DNA of 64,000 nt, taken from positions 395,646,283 through 395,710,282 of the forward strand of contig JAVHZZ010000001.1 of assembly GCA_036250195.1 (NCBI GenBank). The letters run 5' to 3'. The notes beneath the pieces were generated by a model. It was given only the letters and a program-made list of their open reading frames with translations, ran no database searches and was not told the origin of the DNA. Both the position numbers and the translations under genes were made by a program. Source of the stretch: Mixophyes australis (Eukaryota; Chordata; Amphibia; Anura; Limnodynastidae). Positions 48,579-59,909 of this stretch are shown here, piece after piece (the stretch's first letter is position 1; each line of letters starts with the position of its first letter).

Positions 48579-48917
48579 GTCTAGTGGGACAATTGTGATT
48601 TTTGGTGACTGTTCTGCCCAATCTAAGGGGCAGGTCAAGACTGTATTCTTTATACACACACTGCATTCTTTATATACTGCACTAAGGTGCTAGCTGTCCT
48701 TCGTGGACTGACCACTCCCCCTCTAGAGTCTGGTCCCGCCTCTATGATGGCTGACCACACCACCTTTGGTGGGCCGCTAGTGTTGAATTCCCCAGTGGGC
48801 CCTTCATGCCCCAGTCTGACACTGTCCACAGTACTCAGTTTCCCCCAGGACTTAAGATTGGGTAGTAGAAGTTGTTGAATTACAATTGCCCGGTGGAGTG
48901 GACAGAACACGGTAGGA

Positions 48918-49100
48918 CAGGGGTGGGCAAACCTGTCCTCAAGGGCCATATCCAGTTCATGTTTTTAGGATTTCTGTCTGTAGAAACAGGTGGGATAATT
49001 ACTGACCCAGCCAAATAGATTAACTCAGCTGTACATGATTAAAGAAATCCTAAAAACATGAACTGGATATGGCACTTGAGGACAGGTTTGCCCACCCCTG
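48918..49100. mobile_element. hAT-like miniature element, 183 bp
   Basis: Ends caggggtgggcaaacctgtc and gacaggtttgcccacccctg are exact inverses. The flanks are cggtagga on both sides (48910-48917 and 49101-49108). The long arms also include gttcatgttttt and its inverse. It looks young because of the perfect termini and duplication. Confidence 0.92.
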
Positions 49101-49208
49101 CGGTAGGAGGTAGTGAGCTACCTTGATGGTTTCGTAAAGTAAACTGGGAATCACACTGCCACTTCCCCAGTGGAGTGGACAGAACAGAGTAGTAAGCAGC
49201 CAGGATAA

Positions 49209-49252
<44 letters not shown>
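49209..49252. repeat. (ATT)n microsatellite
   Basis: Uninterrupted trinucleotide run following ggataaa; it could be the remnant of a retroelement tail. Confidence 0.9.
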
Positions 49253-50080
49253 CCTTTATTTATCTGTTTATATATTGACAGAACTCAGAGGTAGACAGGC
49301 AGGGGTTAACATGGATTGATCTGGCAGTTGCCTGGTGAAGTGGACAGCACACAGTAGCAGGTACTGAGCATACTGGTATAGTGTTGCAAACTAACAATCA
49401 GACAGCTAGGGGTTAATGTAAATACCAGACAGACCACAGCCAGGAATAGAGAAGACTGCAGTACCTAAAAACAAGCCAGTGGTCAGAGCAGGTAAAGATA
49501 AATATGCAGATCCGTTTAACAAGCCAGGAGTCAGAAGTGGAAAAGACAGCAGTTACTATAAACAAGCCAGGGGTCAGGGCAGGTAGAAATATACGTATAT
49601 GCAGAGCCGTTTAAGAATAGTCTGTAGTGGTAAAGACAGCTGAATCCTTTAAACAATCTGTATCAAAGACTGATAACAGAGCAGGTCTGGATACAAGACA
49701 CACTAGGTCAAGGAGGAACTATCACCAGCATTGGTATGAAGCCAGAAAGAGGTTTATAAAGGCAGCAGTACCAATCAGAAACTGCAGGAAGATTAGCTGC
49801 ATGGGTGTGGTAAGTGATTGCACAGTTGAGCTGCCAGACTGAGAGCTGAAGGAAGCTTGTAACTATTTACCTAGTAAACCAGCTAAATCAGTGAACTGTA
49901 GGAATAATCCTACATATGGTAGCCGCAGTAATTGCACAGATGACAGATCAGACAAACAGGAGAGATCCTTATGAAACAGATTAAACAGAAGGATAGTATA
50001 GAATAGACATAAGGATATCCTTACAAACTTTAAATGACCAAATAGGCCTTGAAAAAGAGCCAAGGAAATTGTCCAAAGAG
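49253..50080. other. No gene recognised
   Basis: Unassigned sequence with loosely repeated aagccaggagtcag / ggtcagagcaggta phrases (49470-49600). No domain is visible. Confidence 0.45.
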
Positions 50081-50128
50081 ATCATCATCATCATCTATTA
50101 ATTTATATAGCGCCACTAATTCCGCAGA
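50081..50128 (-). repeat. SINE 3' tail fragment
   Basis: atcatcatcatcatctatta then atttatatagcgccactaat is the antisense of the SINE end; nothing else of the SINE remains. Confidence 0.75.
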
Positions 50129-50501
50129 TGAACTCCAAGGTCAAGGTAAGTCAATGTCTGATTACACCATCCAACGTTTTTTGAGTGACAGTTGGCTCCA
50201 TGGAAGAAGACTAAACTTTTGAAGGAACAACATTAAAAAGCCAGAATGGAATTTTCCAAAATGCATATTGACAAGTCACAATGCTTCTGGGAGAAAGCCT
50301 TTTAGACAGATGTGTCAAAAGACAATGTACAACGCTAAGCAAAGTACATTGTCTATAGACACATACTTACATTTCCACGTTAACATCAAGGACGTAATGC
50401 AGAGTGGCCGGATTCTCCATTGGTCGGCGGTCACAGCAGTCGACCTGCAGCCAGGTTGTGAAGTAGCCGTCCGGGGTCGCCGCATCGGGGTATGTATTGT
50501 C

Positions 50502-50533
50502 GTGGTAGTCAGCATCGATATGCTGACTACCAC
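50502..50533. repeat. 32-bp perfect palindrome
   Basis: gtggtagtcagcat, a central cgat, then atgctgactaccac: every base pairs. It is unflanked by recognised transposon ends. Confidence 0.9.
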
Positions 50534-50844
50534 CGAAAATATAAACCCATGATCAAGGTTTGGACCCAATGGAGACAATGGGCTACTGCCAGCCTACTCA
50601 GAATTAGCTCAACATTCATACTGACTTTCTAACAGGGGCAAAATAGTAGGAGAACTGTCTCAAATTTCCCTCCTGCAGAAAGTCTTCATTTACAACCAAA
50701 AAACACAAAGCGGTAAAAGGATTAAAAGGATAAGATAACTTTTCTAGGTACAGAGACTGACATTCTGGATTCATAGATGAACAAATTAGACCATTCCAGT
50801 GAGAAACAGATTATGACTTCTGATATCTCCTTACTAATATACGT

Positions 50845-51256
50845 GAGTATAGGGAAAGAAGAAACAATTTAAGAATTAAAGGCATACTAGAATCTGTGAT
50901 GAAGACCAAGCTTGATCCCTTCCTCTTCAGATGGTATTTACACCTGGTCGCTGACCTGTCACAAACTGAGCTAGATATGGACATTGTGTATGGGGTTTGT
51001 GGTCCAATTACACCACTATAGAACTAATGAAGCACTCTTAGCAGCAACTAGGAATTTGTCTATGGTAAAATTTGAAGAACACCAGTTAATGAAGGAAATA
51101 ATTAAAGCACTCAGAGAGGCAGGGTCCATTATCTCTGGGGATTTCCTTTTTGTCTGTTATTTCTTAAGAACGGTAACCATATCCTGCCAGAAGAGGGCTA
51201 GGCCTGCAGATGGTGGAATCAGTAAACTCAGTGGTGATGACCCAGTGAGAACCAGA
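50845..51256 (+). pseudogene. L1-type ORF1 remnant
   Basis: A frame at 50845-51020 gives RERRNNLRIKGILESV and DLSQTELDMDIVYG, matching the start and middle of the RNA-recognition domain of L1 ORF1 protein (RNA-binding chaperone). A second frame at 50984-51256 gives LHHYRTNEALLAATRN and ALREAG, matching the C-terminal domain. Stops and frame changes separate the parts. It is older than the L1 fragment at 51416. Confidence 0.7.
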
Positions 51257-51415
51257 TAACAGTCCCCTGGCCCTGCTGTGGACTGTAAGTGATGACAGGG
51301 CAAAGCTTTAATAAATGAAAGTGTATAATACTTACTCCTCTCTATTCTATGGCTAACTAATAGTATGGCTGGTCAAACTCTTTGGCGATCTTTTTACTAA
51401 TCATATTAGTAGCCA

Positions 51416-52290
51416 AGAAGACCTTAACTTGGAACTGGAGGTGGAGGAATGGGCTAAGAGCATGGCACGAGTCGCCAAGAGCTCTATCTGTGTACAAACC
51501 AAAGAGAATTCATATAAGCACCTTTATAGATGATATTTGATTCCCACCCGCCTAAAAGCCAAATATCCTGATTCCTCCAGCCTCTGTTGGAGATCATGTG
51601 GACAAGAGGGCTCATTCCAACACATTTGGTGGTCCTGCCCTGGGGTTGTGGGATTCTGGTGGAGAATTCACAATCTAATCTATAGAGTCTCCTCAATACA
51701 ACTCCCCCCCCCCATCCCGTCCTAATCATTGCTACACAGACCCATTCCAGATACTGATAAACTCACAATGGCGCTTGTGGGCCATATACTCAACGCTGCC
51801 AAATGCGCAGTAGTGGCAAGTTGGAAAAGAACAGAACCCCCCACGCTGCCTGAAGTGATTAATAGGGTATGGCAGACCTACCGCTGTGAACACATTACAA
51901 GCTTTATTAATGACCGCTCCAATAAATTTCAGGCAATCTGGGACCCTTGGCTTGCCTCCTATGGTGCAGAACAGCTAAGACCTGATTAATGTTGAAACTG
52001 ACGTTTTTTAATATCGGTTATGTACCATAAGTGGAGTATCTATTGTACACCTAGATGCCAGGCCAGACGTTTCCTTCTCCCCCCTACTACTATACTACAA
52101 GCTATTTTCTTCTCGTCCTCTCCTTCCTTACCCTTGCTTTTCTGTTCTTTGTCTTCATTTACATTGTTCTTGTTCTTATTGAATTTCTTAACTCACACTA
52201 TACTTGTTGAGTGTATAAGGACATTTATTCTGTATACTGTTTAAAAATTGAAAAATCCTCTAATAAAATATATTTAAAAAAAATAAAAAA
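51416..52290 (+). mobile_element. 5'-truncated L1 with ORF2 C-terminus and A-rich tail
   Basis: Codes for the C-terminal end of L1 ORF2: ENSYKHLYRWYLIPTRL, then a CX3CX7HX4C cysteine motif (CWRSCGQEGSFQHIWWSC), and a second open piece after a stop near 51723. It ends aataaaatatatttaaaaaa plus an A-rich tail. The bases tcatattagtagcca occur at 51401-51415, and again after the tail, where the second copy is cut by the gypsy element (tcatattag to 52299, then attagtagcca from 54548). This is the expected L1 target duplication of about 15 bp. Confidence 0.85.
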
Positions 52291-52299
52291 TCATATTAG

Positions 52300-52964
52300 T
52301 GTTATGGCCACCAGTGCGGCATAAATTCATAGAACAGGTAGAAGAGGTCTTCACCTTTAGCCTTTCCTGTAGAGACTGGTTATACTCACAGGTACTCAGA
52401 TGCCCCCAGGTCTTATGCTCAGAGTAGTATGAGTTTATGCTAACACGGCAGCACACAGGTACAGGAGGTAGCACACGGAGTAGCGGCAGGCCTGAGATCA
52501 GCGGACTGGACAGAGCACCAGAGGGTATGTCAAGTACAAGCAGAAGGGTCAAGGTCACAGGCACAGGTACAGAATCCAGGGACAGGCGATAGGTCAGGGT
52601 CACTAGCAGAGGTTCAGAATCCGGGTACAGGCAATAGATCAGGGTCAGAAGCACAGGTTCAGAATCCAGGAACAGGCCAAGGTCATACACGGGTAATCAA
52701 TCACAGGTTTCAGCACCAAAGATAGGAACAGGAGCAGGCAGCAGTACTGGAACAGAACGCTATAACCGGCAGTGAGGCTCAGTCCTCACTGCCTTAAATG
52801 GTACAGATGGCCAATCAGAACACAGACCAGAAAGTGTTCCCAGCAGCAGTATAATTAATTTGCAGAGCCTGCAGCCAATGATATTGCAGAGTGCCAGCAG
52901 TAACCTAAAATCTAATCAGCCTTAATTGGCTGATCGTATACAGCCTTGAATGGTCGGCCCTGCA
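52300..52964 (-). repeat. 3' LTR, missing its U3 start
   Basis: Minus-strand LTR. Its right edge joins chromodomain coding sequence directly at ccctgcac, so about 184 bp present in the other LTR (54364-54547) are lost. It has a tandem-like run of cagaatccgg / cagggtca phrases. Confidence 0.75.
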
Positions 52965-52984
52965 CCTTCCTTGAGTCGAGAATT

Positions 52985-54074
52985 CTTTTGACGATATATT
53001 CATGGACTCTGTTCACAATCAGAGGCCGGGCCTGTTAGAGGAAGGCTGGTTAAACTGCTGGGAGGAACAGTTTTTTTAAGAAGAGAACAATGAAACGTGC
53101 AGGGTATTTTTAAAGAAGGTGGTAGTTTTAGCCTGAACGCCACTGGATTTATCTTTTTCTCAATTGAAAATGGTCCAATGTATCGGGGCCCCAGTTTCTT
53201 GCAAGGTTGCCTCAACTTGATGTTCCGTGTGGACAACCAAACTCGATCCCCCACCTTCAATGAACACGGACCACAATGGCGGTCAGCAAAGGATTTGGAT
53301 TTTTGGGAGGCTTGACCTAGCGCAGAGTGCACCTTTTTCCAAACAGACCTCAACCCGGCAGTGAAGGCAGGTGTTCCGGAATCACCAACGGGAACAGCAG
53401 AAGAAAAAGATTTAGATTTCGGGTGGAACCCGAGATTGCAGAAGAATAGGGATGTGTGTGTTGCGGAATGGCAGGAATTGTTGTAAGCGAGTTCCGCCCA
53501 GTGCAAGATAGAGGACCAGTTATCGTGGAACTTGGAAGCATAGATGCGCAGGAATTGTTCCAAAGACTGGTTGGTTCTTTCCGTCTGACCATTCGACTGA
53601 GGGTGGTAAGCAGAGGACAGACAGATTCTGATTCCGATGGAATTACAAAAGGACCTCCAAAATTGTGCAATAAACTGGGACCCTCGGTCCGAGACGACGT
53701 CCTCTGGAAGGCCGTGGAGACGGAGGATGTGTGTAAGGAACAAGGTGGCCAAGCTTCAGGTATCCGGTAGTTTAGGTAAGGATACGTAATGTGCCATCTT
53801 ACTGAATCGATCATCGACTACCCAAATGGTGTTATGACCTGAGGAAAAGGGAAGGTCAACAATAAAATCCATAGAAAGATGGGTCCAAGGCCTGCTTGGA
53901 GTTGGCAAGGGTAACAGTAGACCAGGAGGACGGTTTCTAGAAGATTTGCTTCTGGCACATTCAAGGCAGGCACAGACGTATCCCTCAACATCTGCAGGCA
54001 AAGTAGGCCACCAAAGCCAGCGGGAAAGAATTTCAATGGTCCTATGAATTACAGGATGACCCGCCAGGAACAGG
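52985..54074 (-). pseudogene. Gypsy integrase with partial chromodomain
   Basis: Reads from the zinc-finger region (HPVIHRTIEILSRWLWWP, then CACLECARSKSS), through the core with MDFIVDLPF and SDRGSQF, to GQTERTNQSLE, so all three catalytic acidic residues are kept. The C-terminal domain (KVGDRVWLSTRNI, GPRYIGPF) follows, and the first part of a chromodomain (about 52985-53000) is cut off at the LTR junction. One frame change lies near 53755. Gag, protease, reverse transcriptase and RNase H are absent. Confidence 0.85.
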
Positions 54075-54547
54075 CCAAGGTCATACACAGGTAATCAATC
54101 ACAGGTTTCAACACCAAAGATAGGAACAGGAACAGGCAGCAGTACTGGAACAGAACGCTATAACAGGCAGTGAGGCTCAGTCCTCACTGCCTTAAATAGT
54201 ACAGATGGCCAACCAGAACACAGACCAGAAAGTGTTCCCAGCAGAAGTATAATTAATTTGCAGAGCCTGCAGCCAATGATATTGCAGAGTGCCAGCAGTA
54301 ACCTAAAATCTAATCAGCCTTAATTGGCTGATCGTATACAGCCTTGAATGGTCAGCCCTGCACATACCTGTGCGCACGCGCCCGGTTGTTTGACAGCTGA
54401 CCGGGCGCGGCGGCAGGAGATCCCCAGCGTCCCGGTTGTTGCCAAGACACCACAAGTGACGTCCTGGTCATCATAGCGACGGCCGGGACGCCCGCAGACA
54501 GAAGGCAAGAGTTGCGGCGGTGCCCACGGCCGCCGCGACTGCTAACA
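54075..54547 (-). repeat. 5' LTR, missing its 3' part
   Basis: Shares 54075-54363 with the other LTR and adds a GC-rich U3 start (54364-54547; gtgcgcacgcgcccggttgt). It breaks at ccaggaacaggcc straight into the integrase, so R/U5, primer site and most of the coding region were deleted. Confidence 0.75.
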
Positions 54548-54821
54548 ATTAGTAGCCATTGGCCTGTTAATCCAGGACCTCATAGACCTGCATATCTGAT
54601 CCCCTTTACCTTTCCACTGTTAGGCAACTACTACCTTTTATTTGGACAAATTTTTATACCACTCGAGATTAAGCTGGTGAGAGCTGCCAGGCGCTTCCCA
54701 CTGGTCTGAAACTCACACTTTTGATTTTTCCCCTGCCCTCTATTGATGCAAGTCAAGTTGTTGACTGACTCTTTTTCATCTCTGTCTTCTTCTCCTGCCT
54801 TTTCCCATGCCCCTCTCCCCC

Positions 54822-55649
54822 TGTAAGAATAGAGGGTTCCCCACAGGCTATTCGCATGACTAATGGAGACTGTAGCCAGAGATATCTGTCAGTGACTCCA
54901 GTACAATGTCAGCATTAAACAGGCTACCTTACAGTTTATCAACCAACTCCAGTGCCATGGATGTGGGAAAGGATTAGCACTCCCAGGCAAATTTCTGAAT
55001 AAAAGAACACTTAAGCTTAAATACAACTATGCACCAACAGCACTATAGCACTTTAAACAAAGTGATTTCGACCTCACCAGCGCTATAAGAACCTGTCTAC
55101 TTCTTAGGTGATAGGCGTTTCAGAGAGAGTATAGTGTAAATTGTTATGATTTTTTGCAAAGTTGTGTTGTAACTTCTTATAACCTGTGTCACTAGTCAAG
55201 TTCATACATTTTGTTTTAACATCAAGGGTTATAAAAATGTATACATAATTAACCAGCCTTACAGTTAAGATTAACAAGGTTTCTAACATTCAATTTTTAA
55301 TAACTTAAGTCCAGTACAGTGTAATAACATTATAACATTGTTCTATTTTATTTACTGTTTGCCAAGGTTAAGTTTTATAGATTAAATTGCTGCTACCTGT
55401 CAATAAAAAATATACAGACAATTTGTTGGTACCCTTACAGCTCATTGAAACAATGCTCAAATCAAAGTATTTACAGTTCCATGGGACCCTGCTGCTAGCT
55501 AGACACACAGTCCCCTCACTAGCCCCCGGCTCCACCTGTGAACTGTGTGTAGTGAAGTCTAGAGAGTTAACCCTGTCTGTGCAGCCTGAGCCTGCAGACT
55601 CCCAGAAGAACTATAAGTCTTTCTGTGGCAACCTGGCCTTTTTGCCACA
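54822..55649 (-). repeat. 3' LTR of a second gypsy element
   Basis: On the minus strand it starts tgtggcaaaaaggcc right after a polypurine tract (ggggaggagta, plus 55650-55660) and ends ttcttaca (plus 54822). It includes the repeat 55128-55455, which also occurs at 45921-46334 and may be an insertion. Confidence 0.6.
55128..55455 (-). repeat. Second copy of the 45921-46334 repeat
   Basis: Aligns with 45963-46345 over most of its length; shared words include ttaagattaacaagg, tttgccaaggtta and cagctcattgaaacaatgct. Neither copy's flanks match the other beyond this block, so it moved on its own or as a truncated LTR. Confidence 0.65.
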
Positions 55650-55660
55650 TACTCCTCCCC

Positions 55661-56860
55661 TTCATAAACTCAGGCAAAGATGGTACTGCGGGGAGCGCAT
55701 CTGCGTTTCTATATAGAGCTCCCGATCTATGCTCTACGTTGAATTGGGAAGGCTGCAATGCCAGAAGCACCGGGGCACCTTTTTATGTATCTGTCTCCAT
55801 TTTAATGGAGCATGGTCTGTCACTAGGGAAAGCTCCCTACCCTAGAGGTGGTAGCGGAGGGTTTCCACAGCTCATTTGATGGCAAGGCACTCCTGTTTAA
55901 TCATTGCATACTTCTTCTCTTTAGGTAAGAGCTTGTGGCTTAGATACAGGATGAGTTCCTCTTCTCCATCCACCTTTTGTGACAGAACCGCGCCCAGACC
56001 TACTCCCCAAGCATCGGTCTGCAGATAAAATGTCTTCGTAAAATCAGGTGCTTGTAGCACCAGCACTGTATTTAAAGCCATCTTTAGGTCCTCCCAGGCA
56101 GATTCTGCAGCTTAAGACCAGTTTAGCTTTTCTAGTCAGGCTTTCTTGAGAAGCTCTGTCAGTAGAGTAGCCTGAGTGGCAGAATTCTCTATGACCAGCG
56201 GTAGTACCCTACCAAGCCAAGAAATATCCTCAGTTGGGTTTTCTTCACTGGCTTGGGCCAGTTCTTTATGGCCTCCACCTTGTTGACCCGAGGTTTGACC
56301 TTCCCCATCCTACAACATATCCCAAGTATTTCGCCTCTAACATGGCCAATGCACATTTTTCAGGATTGGCAATAAGACCATGTGCCTTCAAAGATTCCAG
56401 CACAGCCTTGACTTTGAGAAGATGTGATTCCCACTTCTGGGTAAAGATGACTATGTCATCCAGATACAAAGTGGTATATGCTTTATGGGGCTTTAAGAGC
56501 TTATCCATAGCTCTCTGGAATGTGGCAGGTGCTCCGTGCAGCCTAAAAGGCAATACCATATACTGGAATAAAACTTCAGGCATAGAAAATGCGGTTTTGG
56601 GCCTGGCAGAGGCTGTTAGGGGTATTTGCCAATAACCCTTTGTAATGTCTAAAGTGGATAGGTACACACACCCAGCTAAGTTTTCTACCAGTCCATCTAT
56701 ACATGGCATGGGATACGTGTCAATCTAGGAAACCTTATTTGACTAAAGATGTTGCAAAAGCATATCTTCTCATTGGGCTTCGGGACAACACAATCGGACG
56801 ATTCCACTCGCTGGTGGATTCTTCCACAACGCCGAGTTGAACCATGCTTTCCTATTTTAC
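55661..56860 (-). pseudogene. Gypsy reverse transcriptase/RNase H remnant, no integrase
   Basis: From right to left: VVPKPNEKICF-like start (about 56790), the palm with STLDITKGYWQIPL, PFRLHGAPATFQRAMDKLL and YLDDIVIF (so the catalytic YLDD is kept), then RNase H pieces with FYLQTDAWGVGLGAVLSQK (56020) and FNVEHRSGALYRNADAL (about 55700). The polypurine tract and LTR follow at once, so integrase is missing, and the gag/protease side ends at about 56860. Several frame breaks are present. Confidence 0.8.
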
Positions 56861-56884
56861 TGTAGCTAGTCTAGCCTTGGAAGA

Positions 56885-57030
56885 GAGATCCAGAACATGG
56901 AGTATTCTTCAGAGAGAGGCCCAGAACATGGAGTATTCTTCAGAGAGGAGCCCAGAACATGGAGTATTCTTCAGAGAGAGGCCCAGAACATGGAGTATTC
57001 TTCAAAGAGAAGCTCAGAACACAGAGTATT
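56885..57030 (+). repeat. 31-bp minisatellite
   Basis: Nearly five copies of a unit containing cagaacatggagtattcttc and agagaggcc. It abuts the broken end of the gypsy remnant. Confidence 0.85.
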
Positions 57031-57717
57031 CATTGGCTGTGTGATCAATCAGAATGGGAAAGCTGTCTCCATAACAGCCACTACATCAGACTGGGTACTA
57101 AATATTTCTTGAAGTGTTCACATGCATGCAACCGCTACACAGCCCCAGATGCTGTTGGATTGAGGACAGTGATTGAAATATGCGCACAAAATTGTTTGTT
57201 TTATTATAAGTGAACTCCACTGATGTTGTTTTGAGATTTGGTTCTCTATCTAGCGCTATTCAAACATTTGACACAGCAAGAACAAGTTTGTGCTGTTGGT
57301 TGCGTGGGAATGCAAATTTGCACCTTGTATATGATTTGACATCTGCTAACCTTGAGTTACCTGGACATTTGGCATTAACATAATGTATGAACTCCTAAAT
57401 AATATTTGGTTATTTATGTGGAGACAAATCCTCCTAATTGTTTTATAATTCTTTTGTTGTTATTTGTTTTTATATCTGCAATAAACGGTGGTAGTCATTT
57501 CAACAGCAATGTAAATGCCGACATAGTTTATCATGGCAAAAAAAGAGTGATTAACATAACCCCAACGATGTCACAATATCTACTTAACATATAATAGACA
57601 GTCATTCATAACGGCGGTTCTATTTGTCTACAGATGTCAGATCCGTCTTGAAGAAATCTCGTCACTTCTCATTGCCACACCGAAAACGGCATGTATTACA
57701 TTTTACAGACGATGGGT

Positions 57718-57754
<37 letters not shown>

Positions 57755-58421
57755 TATATTATAAATTCATTGATCTTTTTGTTGTCTGACCGTTTATGCA
57801 TTCGGATACCACTGTAGCCTGGTGTACGCTGGGCAGAGCTTTGACCCGGGGACCCTGTTCTGGGCCCTCCACTTTTTACTAAGTCATGGACATTTTACAG
57901 CACACACGTCCTTGCATTGCCCCTTTAACAGCCGCAATAACACTGTCGCCGTGGAAACTGACGTCTTCCTGGGAGCCGAGATGTTCAAGCATCGAAGTGA
58001 ATGCACTTCACTTTTTGAAACATACCTTTGCCATTCACAGGGCATCACTAGTTCGAGATCCTCCAGTCGTGGTAAGTAGTGTCGGATATTAGGAATCCGC
58101 AATTTAGTACTCAACCCATAGAAATATTGGTGCCTGTGCTCTCCTCTCCTTCCGAACTTTCGTCAGCTATGATGACAGAATCTATATAAGGGAAGAAAAA
58201 TGACTTCAATTATGTTTAACGATAAAGTGGAACACAACATCGTTTTTACCAGAGGTATTACTACCATTTGCTCACCTTGGACACTACTTGAAATCACTTT
58301 ATGCTGATGTCACTCCTGGGTCTAGCCAGGCATGCTGCCATTCTGGGTCATACCAACTGAAATATAGATGCCATTTTTTAATATAAAGGTAGAGGGTACA
58401 CCTTACGTTTTCTAAACTTAC
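57031..58421. other. No gene recognised; (TA)n near 57718-57751
   Basis: Short overlapping frames on both strands (57822-58114) show no known domain. A donor-like ggtaagtag at about 58069 is isolated. Confidence 0.4.
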
Positions 58422-58550
58422 CTTCTTTCGGTTTCTCTTTTATTTCCACAATTCCTATCTCAGTGATTACTTCTTTTATAGTCGCTATATCATCTTTAAT
58501 TTTAATATTTTGTGTGGCTACGCAGCACACTTCATCGTGCATTCTTCTTT
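58422..58550 (-). CDS. Possible internal exon of an unidentified gene
   Basis: On the minus strand a 129-base open segment is bounded by an acceptor (catctatttacag) and a strong donor (gaag|gtaagt). The open frame is 2 nt, 42 codons, 1 nt, giving for example MHDEVCCVATQNIKIKDD and then Lys/Glu/Ile-rich sequence that could be helical. I recognise no family. It lies left of the Harbinger transposase, on the same strand, and could belong to it, to a host gene, or be chance. Confidence 0.3.
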
Positions 58551-58664
58551 CTGTAAATAGATGTCAAGCTTTTACTAATCATACTAATTGTTATTGTTAC
58601 TGTTAGATAATAAACACCGTTTAATAACTAGTTTTACAGAGTTTTAATAACCACTTTTATTTTT

Positions 58665-59230
58665 TAACATCAATAATTTTTATTAAAGCTTTAAGAGTAA
58701 AGGGTAGAGGGGTACAGATAAAAGAAAAGAGAGAGGAGGGGGATACATAGTGGGAAGCAGATATAACATTGCACATCAAACCATACAACATGTGTGCAAA
58801 GACATATCCACAATATTCCAACAGGGTGGGAAAGTAAACCCTATATTAATGTTTAGCTCAGGGTTGGGAGTAGATCTGGCAGGGTCAGAGTCAAAAGGTT
58901 ATGAGTTTTTAGAGGGTGAATTAATCTAGAACCTTCACCATCAGTTGTAAATTTGTGCCAAGACACCCACATAACAATTGGGGAGGATGGTGACATAGAA
59001 TAAAGAGCATCTAATGTCTCCATTTGAAAACTAAAATGGACCTTCGTAATAATTTTGTGAAGGGTCGGGGAGAACGGCTGTTTTCAAAGTTGCGCAATTG
59101 CCGCTCTAGTGACTACTAAAATATGACCCCAAATATATCTGTAATGTTTGGGCAATCATTCAGGGTATAGATGGAGGAGGGCAGCAAGTGGTGTCGGAGT
59201 TAAGGATATAGAGGTAACTTTCTTAATTAC
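58665..59230 (-). mobile_element. Possible L1/Tx1-type 3' end, antisense
   Basis: The left edge caataatttttattaaagct resembles the reversed polyadenylation end of L1/Tx1 3' UTRs, and no coding domain is seen. Assignment rests on general resemblance only. Confidence 0.3.
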
Positions 59231-59909
59231 CACTTAGTGCTCACTTTATCTAATGTTCACTCTGATTCTATTGAGCTTTCTTTGCCCCTTGTGTTTTAGG
59301 TCGGACCACATTTTTTGAATCTGGAACTTTGTTCTTTTTTTACCTAGATTATCTCTAAGCAGATTTATGAGCTTCTGCATAATTAGTTCCTTTCTGTGAT
59401 TGACTTTTCGCTATTTTCGCTTTTGACAGTCGTAGTCTTGATAGTCCAGTACCATCATCATCTCCATCTCTCTTGGTCTCATTGGCTTGACTCCTTTAAT
59501 GTCCTCCTATTGCATCCCTTCTTCTCCATCTCCACCCCCCTCCTCTTCTCCATCATTTCTGTCACCTCTGTCTTTCACCTGTTCATCCGCCAGACTGGCT
59601 CCCCTATAATTTTACAGATGCAGACATGGGCGTTCACAGTTGGTATGGACCAATCACGGCAGCTATAGCTGCAGCGTTGAGCATTGTGGGTGACAGTTTA
59701 TTCATCTAGAATACCCTCGTGTTTGCAGCTATGTCAGAAGACTCTTTGGCCTGAACGTTCTGTAGCATATGAATGGATACAAGAATTTCTTTATCTGATT
59801 TCATCGCTATTACAGCAAGGTACGTACTTTATAGCATGAGACTTTCTGTATTATTTGTTTTGGGGTGTGTATGTAAATAAGACAAAACATATGTTATATT
59901 TTGTTTAGG

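Larger units (their letters stand above)
46968..48824. mobile_element. Large hAT-like non-autonomous element, 1.86 kb
   Basis: Starts cagcgtcggactggccc and ends with the near-inverse gccccagtctgacactg. Both sides carry tccacagt (46960-46967 and 48825-48832), a perfect 8-bp target duplication. It contains a splice-donor-like gtaagtatt (47181), AT microsatellites (47400-47525), a 27-bp minisatellite (47577-47850) and a nested hAT miniature element (48432-48578). I see no transposase domain, so it depends on an outside enzyme. Confidence 0.85.
52300..54547 (-). mobile_element. Internally deleted chromodomain gypsy element
   Basis: Ends are tgttatgg and gctaaca with a perfect 5-bp target duplication attag (52295-52299 and 54548-54552). 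Only partial LTRs and the integrase half of pol remain. Repeated LTR sequence shows as 52678-52964 and 54075-54363. It lies in the target duplication of the L1 at 51416, so it is the younger insertion. Confidence 0.85.

Noticed and set aside
56844..57213. Open frames over the 31-bp array
   Set aside because: Tandem repeat artefact beside a broken retroelement.
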